A stretch of DNA of 64,000 bases from Terriglobia bacterium (GCA_020073485.1 JAIQFB010000008.1:62001-126000); one strand, 5' to 3'; shown: positions 9,449 through 19,102, counted from the stretch's first letter. The notes: generated from the letters alone by a model not told the origin. Made by a program: numbers and translations.

Positions 9449-11731
9449 ATGCAGATTCGCAGAGAGATCCGGGTTACGGGAATCGTGCAGGGCGTCGGTT
9501 TCCGGCCCTATGTCTTCCGCCTGGCCACGGAACGCGGCCTGACCGGCAACATCAGCAATACCCCCGCGGGCGTCACCATCGAAATTCAGGGGCCGGCTGC
9601 GTTAGTCGAAGAATTTTCCGCGCAGTTATCCATCGATGCGCCTCCTCTCGCGCGCATCATGGGCCTTGCGATTCAAGATCTTCCCTGCAATGGAGACGCG
9701 GAATTCCGGATCGCCGGCAGCCATACGGGCGAAGCGGTTCGCGCGCTGATTTCGCCCGATGTCGCCATCTGCGACGAGTGCCTTGCGGAACTGCTTGATC
9801 CGGCCGACCGCAGGCACCTCTACCCTTTCATTAACTGCACGAACTGCGGCCCGCGCTTCACGATTGTCCGGAACATTCCCTACGACCGCCCGCGCACGTC
9901 CATGGCCGTGTTTCCCATGTGCGAGGAATGCCGCGCGGAATATGAAAATCCCCGCGACCGGCGTTTCCATGCGCAGCCGAACGCCTGCTGGAAATGCGGT
10001 CCACAACTGGAGCTATGGGATTCGCAGGGCCAGAATGTGGAATGCTCCGATCCCGTAGCGGAAGCAGTCGCGCGCCTGCGCAGCGGAGAGATCGTTGCCA
10101 TAAAAGGTCTGGGCGGGTTTCACCTCGCCGTGGACGCCACAAATTCCGCGGCTGTGGATTCGCTTCGCCGGCGCAAACATCGCTTCGGGAAACCTTTAGC
10201 CGTAATGGTGCAGGATCTAAAGATGGCGGAAGCCTTTTGCGAAATCGAGCAACAGGCGCGGGCCGCGCTCACTTCGCACCAGCGTCCGATTGTCTTGCTT
10301 CCCAAGAAACGGGGGATCGCCATCGCGGACGCTGTTGCCCCCGGCCAAAACGATCTCGGAATTTTTCTTCCCTACACGCCGGTACATCATTTGCTCTTCG
10401 CGGCTGGACAATTCCCCGCCCTGGTCATGACCAGCGGAAACCTGAGCGAGGAACCGATTGCCATTGACAATCGCGAGGCAGCGGCGCGCCTGTCTGGAAT
10501 CGCGGACGCTTATCTCCCGCACAACCGCGAGATTCTGTTGCGGTGCGATGATTCGGTGATCAAGCCCATCGCTGGACGTGTCCGCCAGTTTCGCCGCGCG
10601 CGCGGCTACGTCCCCGCGCCGCTGGAGTTGCACAACGATCTTCCTTCGATTCTCGCGGTTGGCGGCGAACTGAAAAATACGATCTGCCTGACGCGCGGCC
10701 GCGAGGCATTCCTCAGCCAGCATATCGGCGATCTGGAAAACGCGGAGAGCTTCAAATTCTTTCACGAAGCGGTGGAACATTTTCAGAGAATTCTCGAAAT
10801 CCATCCAGAAACCATCGCGTACGATTTGCATCCCGGCTATTTTTCGACCAAATGGGCGCTGGCGCAGACCGGCGCACGGCTGGCCGGTGTGCAGCACCAC
10901 CACGCACACATCGCAAGTTGCATGGCCGAAAACGGCATTGAAGGCAAAGTGATCGGCTTCGCGCTCGACGGTACCGGCTATGGCTCCGATGGCGCGGTGT
11001 GGGGTGGCGAAGCGCTGGTCGCCAGTTATGCAAGCTTCGAGCGCGCCGGTCATTTTGAATATGTATCTCTTCCCGGAAGCGCCGCGGCGATTCGCGAGCC
11101 CTGGCGGATGGGCGTCAGCTATTTGGCGCATACGTTCGGGAAAGATTTTCTTGGCTTAGGAATTCCTTTTACGCACAAAATTGAGCGAAAGAAATCAGAG
11201 ACGATGCTCCGCATGATGGAACGTCGAGTGAATTCCCCTCTGACATCGAGTTGCGGAAGGCTGTTCGATGGCGTTGCAGCTGTGATCGGGTTACGTGAGG
11301 TAGTCGATTACGAAGCGCAGGCTGCCATGGAATTGGAGTCCGCCGGGCTGGCTGCGCCGAAGGACGCAAGCGCCTATCCATTCTCATTGTTCCGCGAGGG
11401 CAACACCTGGCAGATCGGCGTCCGCCCACTGTTCGAGGCCATTGTCGATGACCTGAGAAAACACACGCCCGTGGAAACGATCTCCCTGCGATTCCACAAC
11501 GGCCTGGCCGACATCCTTTCCAGGCTGGCCGGATGTCTCCGGGATGAATTCTCCCTGCGGCGAATCTGCCTGAGCGGCGGCACGTTTCAAAATGGCTTTC
11601 TGCTGACTTCCTTGGTGCAGAAGCTTGAGGCAGATGGTTTTGAGGTATTCACTCATACTCAAGTTCCAGCCGGAGACGGCGGTCTGAGCCTGGGTCAGGC
11701 CCTGGTCGCATCCTCCCTACTGCAAAATTAA
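9449..11731 (+). CDS. hypF: Carbamoyltransferase HypF
   Basis: A 760-aa enzyme that makes the carbamoyl thioester on HypE from carbamoyl phosphate. Domains in order: acylphosphatase (GIVQGVGFRPYVFRLA, residues 9-24), two zinc-finger blocks (CDECLAELLDP...CTNCGPRF and CEECRAEYENP...CWKCGP), a YrdC-like domain (about 200-380), and the Kae1-like domain with HHHAHIASCMAE and GFALDGTGYGSDGAVWGGE. It starts 1 bp after hypB, and it is the last gene of the hyp run. Confidence 0.95.
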   Translation: MQIRREIRVTGIVQGVGFRPYVFRLATERGLTGNISNTPAGVTIEIQGPAALVEEFSAQLSIDAPPLARIMGLAIQDLPCNGDAEFRIAGSHTGEAVRALISPDVAICDECLAELLDPADRRHLYPFINCTNCGPRFTIVRNIPYDRPRTSMAVFPMCEECRAEYENPRDRRFHAQPNACWKCGPQLELWDSQGQNVECSDPVAEAVARLRSGEIVAIKGLGGFHLAVDATNSAAVDSLRRRKHRFGKPLAVMVQDLKMAEAFCEIEQQARAALTSHQRPIVLLPKKRGIAIADAVAPGQNDLGIFLPYTPVHHLLFAAGQFPALVMTSGNLSEEPIAIDNREAAARLSGIADAYLPHNREILLRCDDSVIKPIAGRVRQFRRARGYVPAPLELHNDLPSILAVGGELKNTICLTRGREAFLSQHIGDLENAESFKFFHEAVEHFQRILEIHPETIAYDLHPGYFSTKWALAQTGARLAGVQHHHAHIASCMAENGIEGKVIGFALDGTGYGSDGAVWGGEALVASYASFERAGHFEYVSLPGSAAAIREPWRMGVSYLAHTFGKDFLGLGIPFTHKIERKKSETMLRMMERRVNSPLTSSCGRLFDGVAAVIGLREVVDYEAQAAMELESAGLAAPKDASAYPFSLFREGNTWQIGVRPLFEAIVDDLRKHTPVETISLRFHNGLADILSRLAGCLRDEFSLRRICLSGGTFQNGFLLTSLVQKLEADGFEVFTHTQVPAGDGGLSLGQALVASSLLQN

Positions 11732-11809
11732 TCCCCTGCCGAAGCATGCTAGCTTGCCCCATCTCCAGGACCTGTTTCAGTTCGAAATGTTCAACGGTCA
11801 CACGAAAGC

Positions 11810-11851
11810 GTGAGGTTTATCACAGACGCAGCACCTCCCTGAGAAGAAACT
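11810..11851 (+). promoter_or_regulatory. Crp/Fnr-type dyad and putative class II promoter of the uptake hydrogenase
   Basis: Perfect dyad GTGA-GGTTTA-TCAC at 11810-11823. GAAACT at 11846-11851 sits exactly 32 bp centre to centre, the same geometry as the hypC site. A second candidate -10, GATACT, is at 11860-11865. The hydrogenase start is at 11915. Confidence 0.6.
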
Positions 11852-11914
11852 TTTGTGTAGATACTCCACTCGCAATTTGGCCCCGGCCAGAAATATTGCG
11901 TTCAGGGGGATGAC

Positions 11915-13036
11915 GTGAACAAACCATTCTCTCCTGCTTCAACCTACGATGTTCTCCGTCAGCATGGCATCGATCGCCGAGATTTCCTGCAGTTTTGCAT
12001 TACGACTGCCGCGGCCATGGGGCTCGATGCCGCCATGGTGCCGCAAGTGGTCTCCGCGATGGAGACCAAGCCCCGCATCCCGGTCATCTGGCTCCACGGC
12101 CTGGAATGCACCTGTTGCAGCGAGTCCTTTATCCGGTCGTCTCATCCCATCGCGCAGGACATCGTCCTCAACATGATCTCCCTGGACTACGACGATACGC
12201 TGCAGGCCGCCGCAGGCTTTCAGGTGGAGGAGATTCGCCAGAAGCTGATCAAGGAACATCCCGGCGGGTACCTGCTGGCGGTTGAGGGCAACGCTCCCAC
12301 CGCGGACGGCGGCGTGTATTGCACCGTGGGCGGCAATACGTTTCTGAACGTCCTGATGGAAACAGCGGAGCATGCCAAGGCGATCATCGCGTGGGGATCG
12401 TGCGCATCGAACGGCTGCGTGCAAGCGGCGCGCCCGAATCCCACAGGCGCCAAGCCCATTCACGAGCTGATTTCCGGCAAGCCGATCATCAATGTTCCCG
12501 GCTGCCCGCCCATCGCCGAAGTCATGACGGGCGTCCTGACCTACATCCTTACATTCGACGAATTGCCGGAGCTCGATCGCATCGGCCGGCCCAAAATGTT
12601 TTACGGCCAGCGCATTCACGACAAGTGCTACCGGCGCGCGTTCTTCGACGCGGGCCAGTTCGTCGAGGCCTGGGACGACGAGGGCGCACGCAAGGGCTGG
12701 TGCCTGTACAAGATGGGGTGCCGCGGCCCAACGACCTACAACTCTTGCTCCAACATGAAATGGAACGGCGGCGTTTCCTTCCCCATCGGTTCCGGCCATG
12801 GATGCATCGGCTGCAGCGAGGCCAATTTCTGGGATAACGGACCTTTTTATCAGAGGCTTTCGAGCGTCGTGGTGCCGGGCATCGAAGCGACGCCGGACAA
12901 GATTGGCGCAGTGCTGGGAGTGGCCACGGCCATAGGCGTCGGGGCGCATCTCACGGCCACGGTTGCTCACCGGTTGTCGCGCAAGCCGATAACGGACAAA
13001 GATCAGCCGACAGCCGATAAAACCGAGCAGGAGTGA
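11915..13036 (+). CDS. hupS: Group 1d-type uptake [NiFe] hydrogenase small subunit, Tat-exported
   Basis: A 373-aa small subunit with a twin-arginine signal (RRDFLQFC at 21-28) and a C-terminal membrane helix (near 330-350). The proximal-cluster motif is ECTCCSES (C65, C67, C68) and SCASNGC (C163, C168), with C197 in VPGCPP. C67 and C168 match the two extra cysteines that make the [4Fe-3S] cluster of O2-tolerant enzymes such as HoxK/HyaA; standard enzymes have Gly there. Other cluster motifs include HDKCYRR and GHGCIGCSE. Start is GTG with AGGGGGA upstream. It should oxidise H2 on the outer face of the inner membrane. Confidence 0.95.
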   Translation: MNKPFSPASTYDVLRQHGIDRRDFLQFCITTAAAMGLDAAMVPQVVSAMETKPRIPVIWLHGLECTCCSESFIRSSHPIAQDIVLNMISLDYDDTLQAAAGFQVEEIRQKLIKEHPGGYLLAVEGNAPTADGGVYCTVGGNTFLNVLMETAEHAKAIIAWGSCASNGCVQAARPNPTGAKPIHELISGKPIINVPGCPPIAEVMTGVLTYILTFDELPELDRIGRPKMFYGQRIHDKCYRRAFFDAGQFVEAWDDEGARKGWCLYKMGCRGPTTYNSCSNMKWNGGVSFPIGSGHGCIGCSEANFWDNGPFYQRLSSVVVPGIEATPDKIGAVLGVATAIGVGAHLTATVAHRLSRKPITDKDQPTADKTEQE

Positions 13037-13039
13037 AAT

Positions 13040-14764
13040 ATGAGCACTCGAGTCGTTGTCGATCCCGTGACCCGCATTGAGGGACATCTCCGCATCGAAG
13101 CCATCTTGAACGACAGCAACCACGTGGGAGACGCGATCTCCACCGGGACCATGTGGCGCGGGATCGAGGTGATCCTGCGCGACCGCGATCCTCGCGATGC
13201 CTGGGCGTTTTGCGAACGCATCTGCGGCGTTTGCACTACCGTTCACGCACTGGCTTCAGTGCGCTGCGTCGAAAACGCTCTCGGCATTCGCGTGCCGAAA
13301 AACGCCGAGATCATTCGCAACATCATGTTTCTCACCCAGATGGTGCAGGATCACGTGATTCATTTTTATCATCTGCATGCGCTCGACTGGGTCGACATCG
13401 TCTCCGCGCTCAAAGCCGATCCCGACAAAACGGCCGCGCTGGCGCAGAAAGTTTCTCCATCGTTCCCTCTTTCCAGCCCCGGCTATTTCCGGGACATCGC
13501 CGCCACGCTGAAAAAATATGTCGACTCCGGCCAGTTGGGCATCTTCCAGAACGCCTATTGGGGGCACCCGGCCTACAAGCTCCCGCCCGAGGCCAACCTC
13601 ATGGCCGTGGCGCATTACCTGGAAGCGCTCAAGTGGCAGAAAGAGATCATCAAGATCCACACTATTTTCGGCGGCAAGAATCCGCACCCGAATTATCTGG
13701 TCGGCGGGATTGCCGCAGCCGTCTCCATGCAAAGCGACAACGCCATCAACATGGAACGCCTGAACTTCATCAAGGATTTGATCGACGGCGCCACGCAAAT
13801 CGTCGAGCAAATGTACATTCCGGATCTGCTCGCGATCGCTTCCTTCTACCCGGAATGGACGCAAATCGGCGCGGGTTTGGGGAATTACCTTGTGTACGGC
13901 GACATTCCGCAAAATGGAATCAGCGATGTTTCCAAGTTCCGGTTCCCGCGCGGGGCCATTCTCAACAAGAATTTGAACGAGGTGCTATCGGTTGATCCGA
14001 CCGATGCCAGCCAGGTGCAAGAGGAGATCGCGCATTCCTGGTACGAGTATTCCGATGGCAAGACTTCCCTCCATCCCTGGGACGGAGAAACATCGCCCAA
14101 GTACACCGGGCCCAAGCCGCCCTACAAGCAGCTCGATGAAAACGCGAAGTACTCCTGGCTCAAGTCGCCGCGCTGGAAGGGCAATGCCATGGAAGTCGGG
14201 CCGCTGGCCCGTGTGCTGGTCGGCTATGCGAGCGGCAATACGGAGTTCAAGGACGTTGTCACCGAGGCCATCGGGGCGTTGAAAGTTCCCGCATCGGCGC
14301 TGTTCTCCACGCTTGGCAGGACCGCAGCGCGCGGACTGGAAACGCGCCTCGCGGTGCGTTGGCTTTTGGATGAATACAACCAGCTCGTTGCCAATCTCAA
14401 GGCGGGCGACTCGGCCACCGCGGACACATCGAAGTGGGATCCGTCTTCCTGGCCCGCGGAGACCAAAGGGTACGGATTCACGGAAGCTCCTCGGGGCGCG
14501 CTGTGCCACTGGATTCACATCAAGGACGCGAAGATTGCCAACTACCAGATCGTGGTTCCCTCCACGTGGAACGCTTCTCCCAAGGATGGCAAGGGACAGC
14601 GCGGGGCTTATGAATCCGCGCTGATCGGGACACCCATGGCGGATCCGCAGCGGCCGCTGGAAATTCTGCGCACCATTCACTCTTTTGACCCGTGTCTGGC
14701 GTGCGCCTCGCACGTCTTGAGTCCGGACGGCCGCACGTTGTCCGAAGTCGTCATCGTTCCCTAG
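13040..14764 (+). CDS. hupL: Group 1d-type uptake [NiFe] hydrogenase large subunit
   Basis: A 574-aa catalytic subunit. L1 motif ERICGVCTTVHAL gives C62 and C65; the C-terminal DPCLACASH gives C552 and C555. Cleavage after H558 would release a 16-residue tail. The N-terminal VDPVTRIEGHLRIE is typical of group 1. It lies 3 bp after hupS and is exported with it. Confidence 0.95.
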   Translation: MSTRVVVDPVTRIEGHLRIEAILNDSNHVGDAISTGTMWRGIEVILRDRDPRDAWAFCERICGVCTTVHALASVRCVENALGIRVPKNAEIIRNIMFLTQMVQDHVIHFYHLHALDWVDIVSALKADPDKTAALAQKVSPSFPLSSPGYFRDIAATLKKYVDSGQLGIFQNAYWGHPAYKLPPEANLMAVAHYLEALKWQKEIIKIHTIFGGKNPHPNYLVGGIAAAVSMQSDNAINMERLNFIKDLIDGATQIVEQMYIPDLLAIASFYPEWTQIGAGLGNYLVYGDIPQNGISDVSKFRFPRGAILNKNLNEVLSVDPTDASQVQEEIAHSWYEYSDGKTSLHPWDGETSPKYTGPKPPYKQLDENAKYSWLKSPRWKGNAMEVGPLARVLVGYASGNTEFKDVVTEAIGALKVPASALFSTLGRTAARGLETRLAVRWLLDEYNQLVANLKAGDSATADTSKWDPSSWPAETKGYGFTEAPRGALCHWIHIKDAKIANYQIVVPSTWNASPKDGKGQRGAYESALIGTPMADPQRPLEILRTIHSFDPCLACASHVLSPDGRTLSEVVIVP

Positions 14765-14773
14765 GAGGCAGCC

Positions 14774-15502
14774 GTGGCGAACGTCGTTCGATTATTCGAT
14801 CCGAAGCAGCTCGAAGGTCACCCGGAAAAATTCTTCCGCCAGGCATATATCTGGGAACTTCCTGTGCGCCTTACGCACTGGGTCACTGGCATTTCGATCA
14901 TCGTGCTCTTCCTCACGGGTCTTTACATCGGCCATCCGATCCTTGCACCTGCAGGCGAGCCCGCGAATCACTTTGTCATGGGACGCGTTCGCGAAGTGCA
15001 TTTCGCGGCCGCGCTCATTTTCATCGTCAGCTTCCTGTTTCGCATTTATTGGTTCTGGGTCGGAAACAATTATGCCCGGTCGGGCTTTCCTTATATTTGG
15101 CGCGCCGCCTGGTGGCGCGAAGTCGTCGGGGAAGTGATTGAATACCTGAAACTCAGGCGGGGACGCGCCTACCTGGGCCACAACGCGCTCGGGGGCGCCT
15201 CCTACACATTTTTCATCGTACTGCTGGGATGGTTTGAGATCTTCACGGGCCTCGCGCTGTATTCAGAGGTTAATCCCGGTGGACCGCTGGATCGATTGTT
15301 CGGCTGGGTGATTCCGTTGATCGGGGGATCTTACAAGACGCACATGTATCACCATCTGGTGGCGTGGGCGTTTCCCGTTTTCGTGTTAATGCACGTGTAC
15401 GTCGTGCTCTACGACGCCGTCACACTCGGCAACGGCCTGGTCGGCTCCATGATCTCCGGCCACAAATTTTACCAGCGGGAAGACGTGCAAGATGACAAGT
15501 AG
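14774..15502 (+). CDS. hupC: Hydrogenase cytochrome b subunit (HupC/HyaC family)
   Basis: A 242-aa membrane protein with four hydrophobic helices: near residues 38-60, 78-98, 140-165 and 195-218. Histidines in LTHW, VHFAAA, HHLVAW and LMHVY are candidate heme b ligands. It anchors the hydrogenase and passes electrons to quinone. The GTG start has AGGAGG nine bases upstream and is 9 bp after hupL. Confidence 0.93.
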   Translation: MANVVRLFDPKQLEGHPEKFFRQAYIWELPVRLTHWVTGISIIVLFLTGLYIGHPILAPAGEPANHFVMGRVREVHFAAALIFIVSFLFRIYWFWVGNNYARSGFPYIWRAAWWREVVGEVIEYLKLRRGRAYLGHNALGGASYTFFIVLLGWFEIFTGLALYSEVNPGGPLDRLFGWVIPLIGGSYKTHMYHHLVAWAFPVFVLMHVYVVLYDAVTLGNGLVGSMISGHKFYQREDVQDDK

Positions 15503-16073
15503 CCGCGGCAATTCTTTTGAGGATCGGGCGCCTTTTCTTGTTCTGGGCTTGGGGAATACTCTGCTGAGTGACGACGGCATCGGTCCCGCCTTGATCGATC
15601 AATTGTTACACGAAGACCAGCGCTGGAAAAATTCGATCGAGTTTCTCGATGGCGGAACGCAGGGTCTGGCGCTGCTCGGCCACCTCAGCGGCCGCGAAGG
15701 CATTATCATCCTGGATGCCCTTGCGATGGGCGCACCTCCGGGAACCACTAGAATTTTGAATTTGTCCGAAGTTTTTCAGATGGGAGCACGCCGCGCGGCT
15801 ACGTCGCACGAGGGCAATGCCGGCGAACTTCTCACCGTCGCCAAATTTCTGGATGAACTACCGGATCTCGTGTTTGTCGTAGGCGTCGAACCGCAGAGCA
15901 CCGCGACCGGCTACGGTCTCTCCGAGTCCGTCCGCAATGCCCTGCCAGTTGCGGCCGATCGAGTCAGAGAACTCCTCGCCGAATTGAATTGCCCTTCCCT
16001 GTTCAAGGCGTCGCCGGAACTTTCCGCCATGGATCGATACGATGGCAAAGGAGCTTCGGAAAAGCCTGCCTGA
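15492..16073 (+). CDS. hupD: Hydrogenase maturation protease HupD/HyaD
   Basis: A 193-aa M52 endopeptidase specific for the uptake large subunit. Motifs: GLGNTLLSDDGIG, ILDALAMG and SHEGNAGEL with the conserved metal-binding acidic and His residues. It overlaps hupC by 11 bp. No HyaE/HyaF/HupE/HupK-type accessory gene follows; the locus ends here. Confidence 0.92.
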   Translation: MTSSRGNSFEDRAPFLVLGLGNTLLSDDGIGPALIDQLLHEDQRWKNSIEFLDGGTQGLALLGHLSGREGIIILDALAMGAPPGTTRILNLSEVFQMGARRAATSHEGNAGELLTVAKFLDELPDLVFVVGVEPQSTATGYGLSESVRNALPVAADRVRELLAELNCPSLFKASPELSAMDRYDGKGASEKPA

Positions 16074-16116
16074 GGTGTTCCGTTGCTTCCAAGTCTTTCC
16101 GGGCGCACAAAAAACT

Positions 16117-16326
16117 TCAAAGAAGAACGAGACCGCAGCGAATGCCTATGGAGACGGCTTCGGTGCGGCTTCCCGCGCCGACTTTTCCGAGAATCGACGC
16201 GACGTGGAATTTGGCGGTGTGCTCGGAGATGGCCAGCCGCGCGGCGATTTCCTTATTCGCCAGTCCGCTCGCGAGTATTTGCAGCACCTCGCTTTCGCGT
16301 GGCGTAAGCGACTCGGTAGCCAAGGT
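16117..16326 (-). pseudogene. LuxR-type HTH remnant of a NarL-family response regulator
   Basis: The minus strand encodes a GerE/LuxR HTH domain (SLTPRESEVLQILASGLANKEIA followed by ARLAISEHTAKFHV, here split for length). The receiver domain expected upstream is absent: before the HTH the frame continues to an ATG at 16452, but those residues are the antisense of a permease gene end. I read it as the 3' third of a response-regulator gene cut by a deletion or rearrangement. It could still be expressed as a single-domain regulator of up to 111 aa. Confidence 0.65.
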
Positions 16327-16537
16327 TCGCTGGGACGATTGGAGCGACGCCTTCCCCGCATTCATCACGCTGGTCGCCACCCCGCTCACCTTCAGCATTG
16401 CCACTGGACTGAGTCTCGGACTGCTCTCCTTCACTTTCATTAAAATTGGCACGGGAAGAATCCGCGAAATCAGCCCGCTGATCTGGGTCCTCTCGGTTCT
16501 CTTTCTGCTACGCTACGCGTTCTTGGGGACGGAATAA
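16313..16537 (+). pseudogene. C-terminal remnant of an NCS2/AzgA-type purine permease
   Basis: The + strand encodes VRWDDWSDAFPAFITLVATP, then TFSIATGLSLGLLSFTFIKI and GTGRIREISPLIWVLSVLFL, which reads as the last two membrane segments of hypoxanthine/guanine permeases (WDDxxxAxPAFLT, PxTxSIAxGIxxG). Nothing upstream continues the gene: coding identity switches to the antisense LuxR remnant near 16310-16325. Only about 75 of some 430 residues remain. Confidence 0.7.
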
Positions 16538-16586
16538 GCAGCGCAGGATTTGCCACATTTGTGTTCACAAATTGCAAACTTGTGAC

Positions 16587-16949
16587 TCAAATGGAGTCGT
16601 CGACAGGAATACCGCCATCTCGAAGTTCTTCTCGGATCGCGTTACGCGCTTCGGAGGAGATCTCCACGAACTCGATTCCAATGCCAACCCCCGGCAGGCA
16701 ATAGCGCACTTCGGCGCGGGCAAGGACTTCGTAGAAGGAACGCACAAGGCGGAACCGGACTTTTAGTACCGCTCCCTCGGGGAAACGGCGCGCAGTTTGA
16801 ATAAACATTCCCTTCACGCTGAGATCCGGAGGACGGAGAGGAATCTCTTCGCTATGACCTTCGTAGGTGATGAACAATTCTCGATAGTGCGAGGCGTGGC
16901 GCTTCGCCTGCCGTTCTACAATGCTGGCCTTCGTTAACTGACTACTCAT
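16587..16949 (-). CDS. PilZ-domain protein
   Basis: A 120-aa protein from the ATG at 16949, which overlaps the upstream gspE stop (ATGA). The fold pattern is PilZ-like: ERQAKRHASHYRELFITYEG, DLSVKGMFIQTA and VGIGIEFVEI. The RxxxR and (D/N)xSxxG signatures of c-di-GMP binding are present as RQAKR and DLSVKG. It probably adjusts the activity of the GspE/PilB-type ATPase encoded just before it. Unlike many PilZ proteins it has no partner domain. Confidence 0.8.
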   Translation of the reverse strand: MSSQLTKASIVERQAKRHASHYRELFITYEGHSEEIPLRPPDLSVKGMFIQTARRFPEGAVLKVRFRLVRSFYEVLARAEVRYCLPGVGIGIEFVEISSEARNAIREELRDGGIPVDDSI

Positions 16950-18823
16950 GAGAAATCGCCTCCTGGGCCGGCGTGTACCGGGACTGGATCGGAAACGACA
17001 TTCGAGGATCTCTTGGTGCCGCAATACGGACAAAAAAGAAACATTTCGGCCAGTTCTCGCGAGCACTTTGAGCAGCGCGCACCACTGAATTCCTCGAAGG
17101 TGATGACACGCAGGATCTCGTCGAGTGAGGTGAGACCGTCTTTCACTCTATCGAGGGCGTCCTCCTGCATTGTCCGCATGCCTTTGCCACGGGCGATGAC
17201 ACGAATTTGATCCGGGCGGGTATCAGTCCGAATCATGTGTCGCATTTCCTCGTCGAAGACGAGTATCTCAGAGACAATTACGCGGCCTCTGTACCCGGAA
17301 TGGTCGCAGGCCGGACAACTCCCCGGGACATACATTATCTTTTCCGAGTCATCCATGCCGGCCGCAACCAAATGAGCAACGTACTCAGGCGTTGCGGCGA
17401 CCTTCTGCCGGCAGCTGCAAAGTTTCCGGACTAGCCGCTGGGACATAACGGCTGTCACGGAAGATGCGATCAAAGAAGAGGGGATCTTCAGATCGACGAG
17501 CCGCGCGATGGCTGCAATGGCGTCGTTGGTATGAACCGTGGTTAAAACGAGATGCCCGGTCTGCGAAGCCTTCATGGCAATCTCGGCTGTCTCAGCGTCC
17601 CGGATTTCGCCCACCATGATAATGTTGGGATCCTGACGCAGAATCGAGCGGAGGCATTGGGCAAATGTCAATCCGGCCTTGGTGTGTACCTGGACCTGAT
17701 TGATGCCCTCCAGCATGTATTCCACCGGATCTTCAACGGTGACGATGTTCACCGAGGGCGAACGGAGTTGATTCAGCGCGGCGTATAAGGTGGTCGTTTT
17801 CCCCGAGCCAGTCGGCCCGGTTACCAGAAGCATTCCCTGCGGGCGACCTATTAGCCGGTTGAGAGTTTCGCACTTGCTTGCGGTCATGCCGAGATCGTGA
17901 AAACGCAAACGGGGCGCGCTGGGATCCAGCAGGCGGATCACCATTTTCTCGCCGTGGTGGGTTGGCAGAGTGGAGATACGCAAATCAATATTCTTACTGC
18001 CGACGCGTACGACGATTCGGCCGTCTTGGGGTTTACGTCTCTCCGCAATGTCCATGTCGGCTAATATTTTCAGACGCGAGATCACCGTGGATTGGTGCTC
18101 CGCGGGGACTTGCGCCAACTCGCGGAGGATCCCATCCACTCGCATGCGTATCGCCATGCCCGTTGTTTGGGGCTCGATGTGGATATCGCTGGCATCCTTC
18201 TCAACGGCAGCGGCAATCGCCGCCGATACTAAGCGCACTGCAGGCGTCGGCTTGCTCTTTAGCTCGGCCTGGATCTCCAGCAATGCTTCCTGACTGCTCT
18301 GACGGGCGCTGCCGCTGATGAACTGCACATGGCTAATATCAACATTTTCGAGCGGGGAGCTTTCTTGTTCTGGCGAACCTTTACCGGGTTCCACGGCACC
18401 GTGGTAGTGCCTTTCGATCGACGCGACGATCTCCATTCTGAAGCCCAGCCGGGGAGAAACTACTTTTCCGGTACGAAATCGAAGTTCATCGATGGCCTGC
18501 AGGTTCTGGGGTTCGGCCATCGCAACTACGATCTTTTTGCCGTCAAGCGCAATCGGTAGGACGCCATAACGGGCAGCAAGATCATGCGGAACAAGCTTCA
18601 AGGCATGGGGATCGACCTTCGCTGAACGGCAATCTATAAATGCGACTTTAGTCACTTCCTCAATCGAAGCGACAAGGTCCTCCCGGCTCACCAAATTGCG
18701 CTCAAGCAGTACTTCGCCCAGGAGTATAACTTTCCTCTGCTGTTCTTCGAGCGCCTTGGCAAGGTCGTCCGCAGAAATCAGCCCACGTTCGCGAAGGATT
18801 TCTCCGAGCTTTTTCTTTCTCAT
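16946..18823 (-). CDS. GspE/PilB-type secretion or pilus ATPase with added C-terminal zinc ribbon
   Basis: A 625-aa ATPase. The N-terminal MshEN-like domain (KLGEILRERGLISADDLAKA) can bind c-di-GMP in relatives. The ATPase core has Walker A TGPTGSGKTTTLYAAL, Asp box, Walker B and His box VTVEDPVEYML / MVGEIRDAETAEIAM / GHLVLTTVHTND, and the CSCRQ...CPACDHSGYRGR zinc motif. Unusually, the end adds a second zinc ribbon, CSKCSRELAEMFLFCPYCG (about residues 590-608). No pilin or secretin genes are in the window, so the machine it drives is unknown. RBS GAGGGAAGT precedes the ATG. Confidence 0.9.
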   Translation of the reverse strand: MRKKKLGEILRERGLISADDLAKALEEQQRKVILLGEVLLERNLVSREDLVASIEEVTKVAFIDCRSAKVDPHALKLVPHDLAARYGVLPIALDGKKIVVAMAEPQNLQAIDELRFRTGKVVSPRLGFRMEIVASIERHYHGAVEPGKGSPEQESSPLENVDISHVQFISGSARQSSQEALLEIQAELKSKPTPAVRLVSAAIAAAVEKDASDIHIEPQTTGMAIRMRVDGILRELAQVPAEHQSTVISRLKILADMDIAERRKPQDGRIVVRVGSKNIDLRISTLPTHHGEKMVIRLLDPSAPRLRFHDLGMTASKCETLNRLIGRPQGMLLVTGPTGSGKTTTLYAALNQLRSPSVNIVTVEDPVEYMLEGINQVQVHTKAGLTFAQCLRSILRQDPNIIMVGEIRDAETAEIAMKASQTGHLVLTTVHTNDAIAAIARLVDLKIPSSLIASSVTAVMSQRLVRKLCSCRQKVAATPEYVAHLVAAGMDDSEKIMYVPGSCPACDHSGYRGRVIVSEILVFDEEMRHMIRTDTRPDQIRVIARGKGMRTMQEDALDRVKDGLTSLDEILRVITFEEFSGARCSKCSRELAEMFLFCPYCGTKRSSNVVSDPVPVHAGPGGDFS

Positions 18824-19102
18824 ACTTCCCTCAATTATGTCATGGAGAGTACTGCGTCAAAGAAAAACTAGCCGGATTGTACCGATTCGATACACATGGG
18901 CCTTCAGAGCATTGCCGGACTGTTCCAGTTTGGCCCACTCTATGATTAATAGACATATACTTACCCACCTACCCTGGTAAGGAGGTTGTCACTTGGAGAC
19001 CGACAATCTTTGTCGAAATGAACGCGTACCCGCGCTTCGTTGTGCCACGTCAGATTGAAAATCTTGCGTTGTTGGTGGAGTAGCGGATCATATCGGCCAT
19101 AT

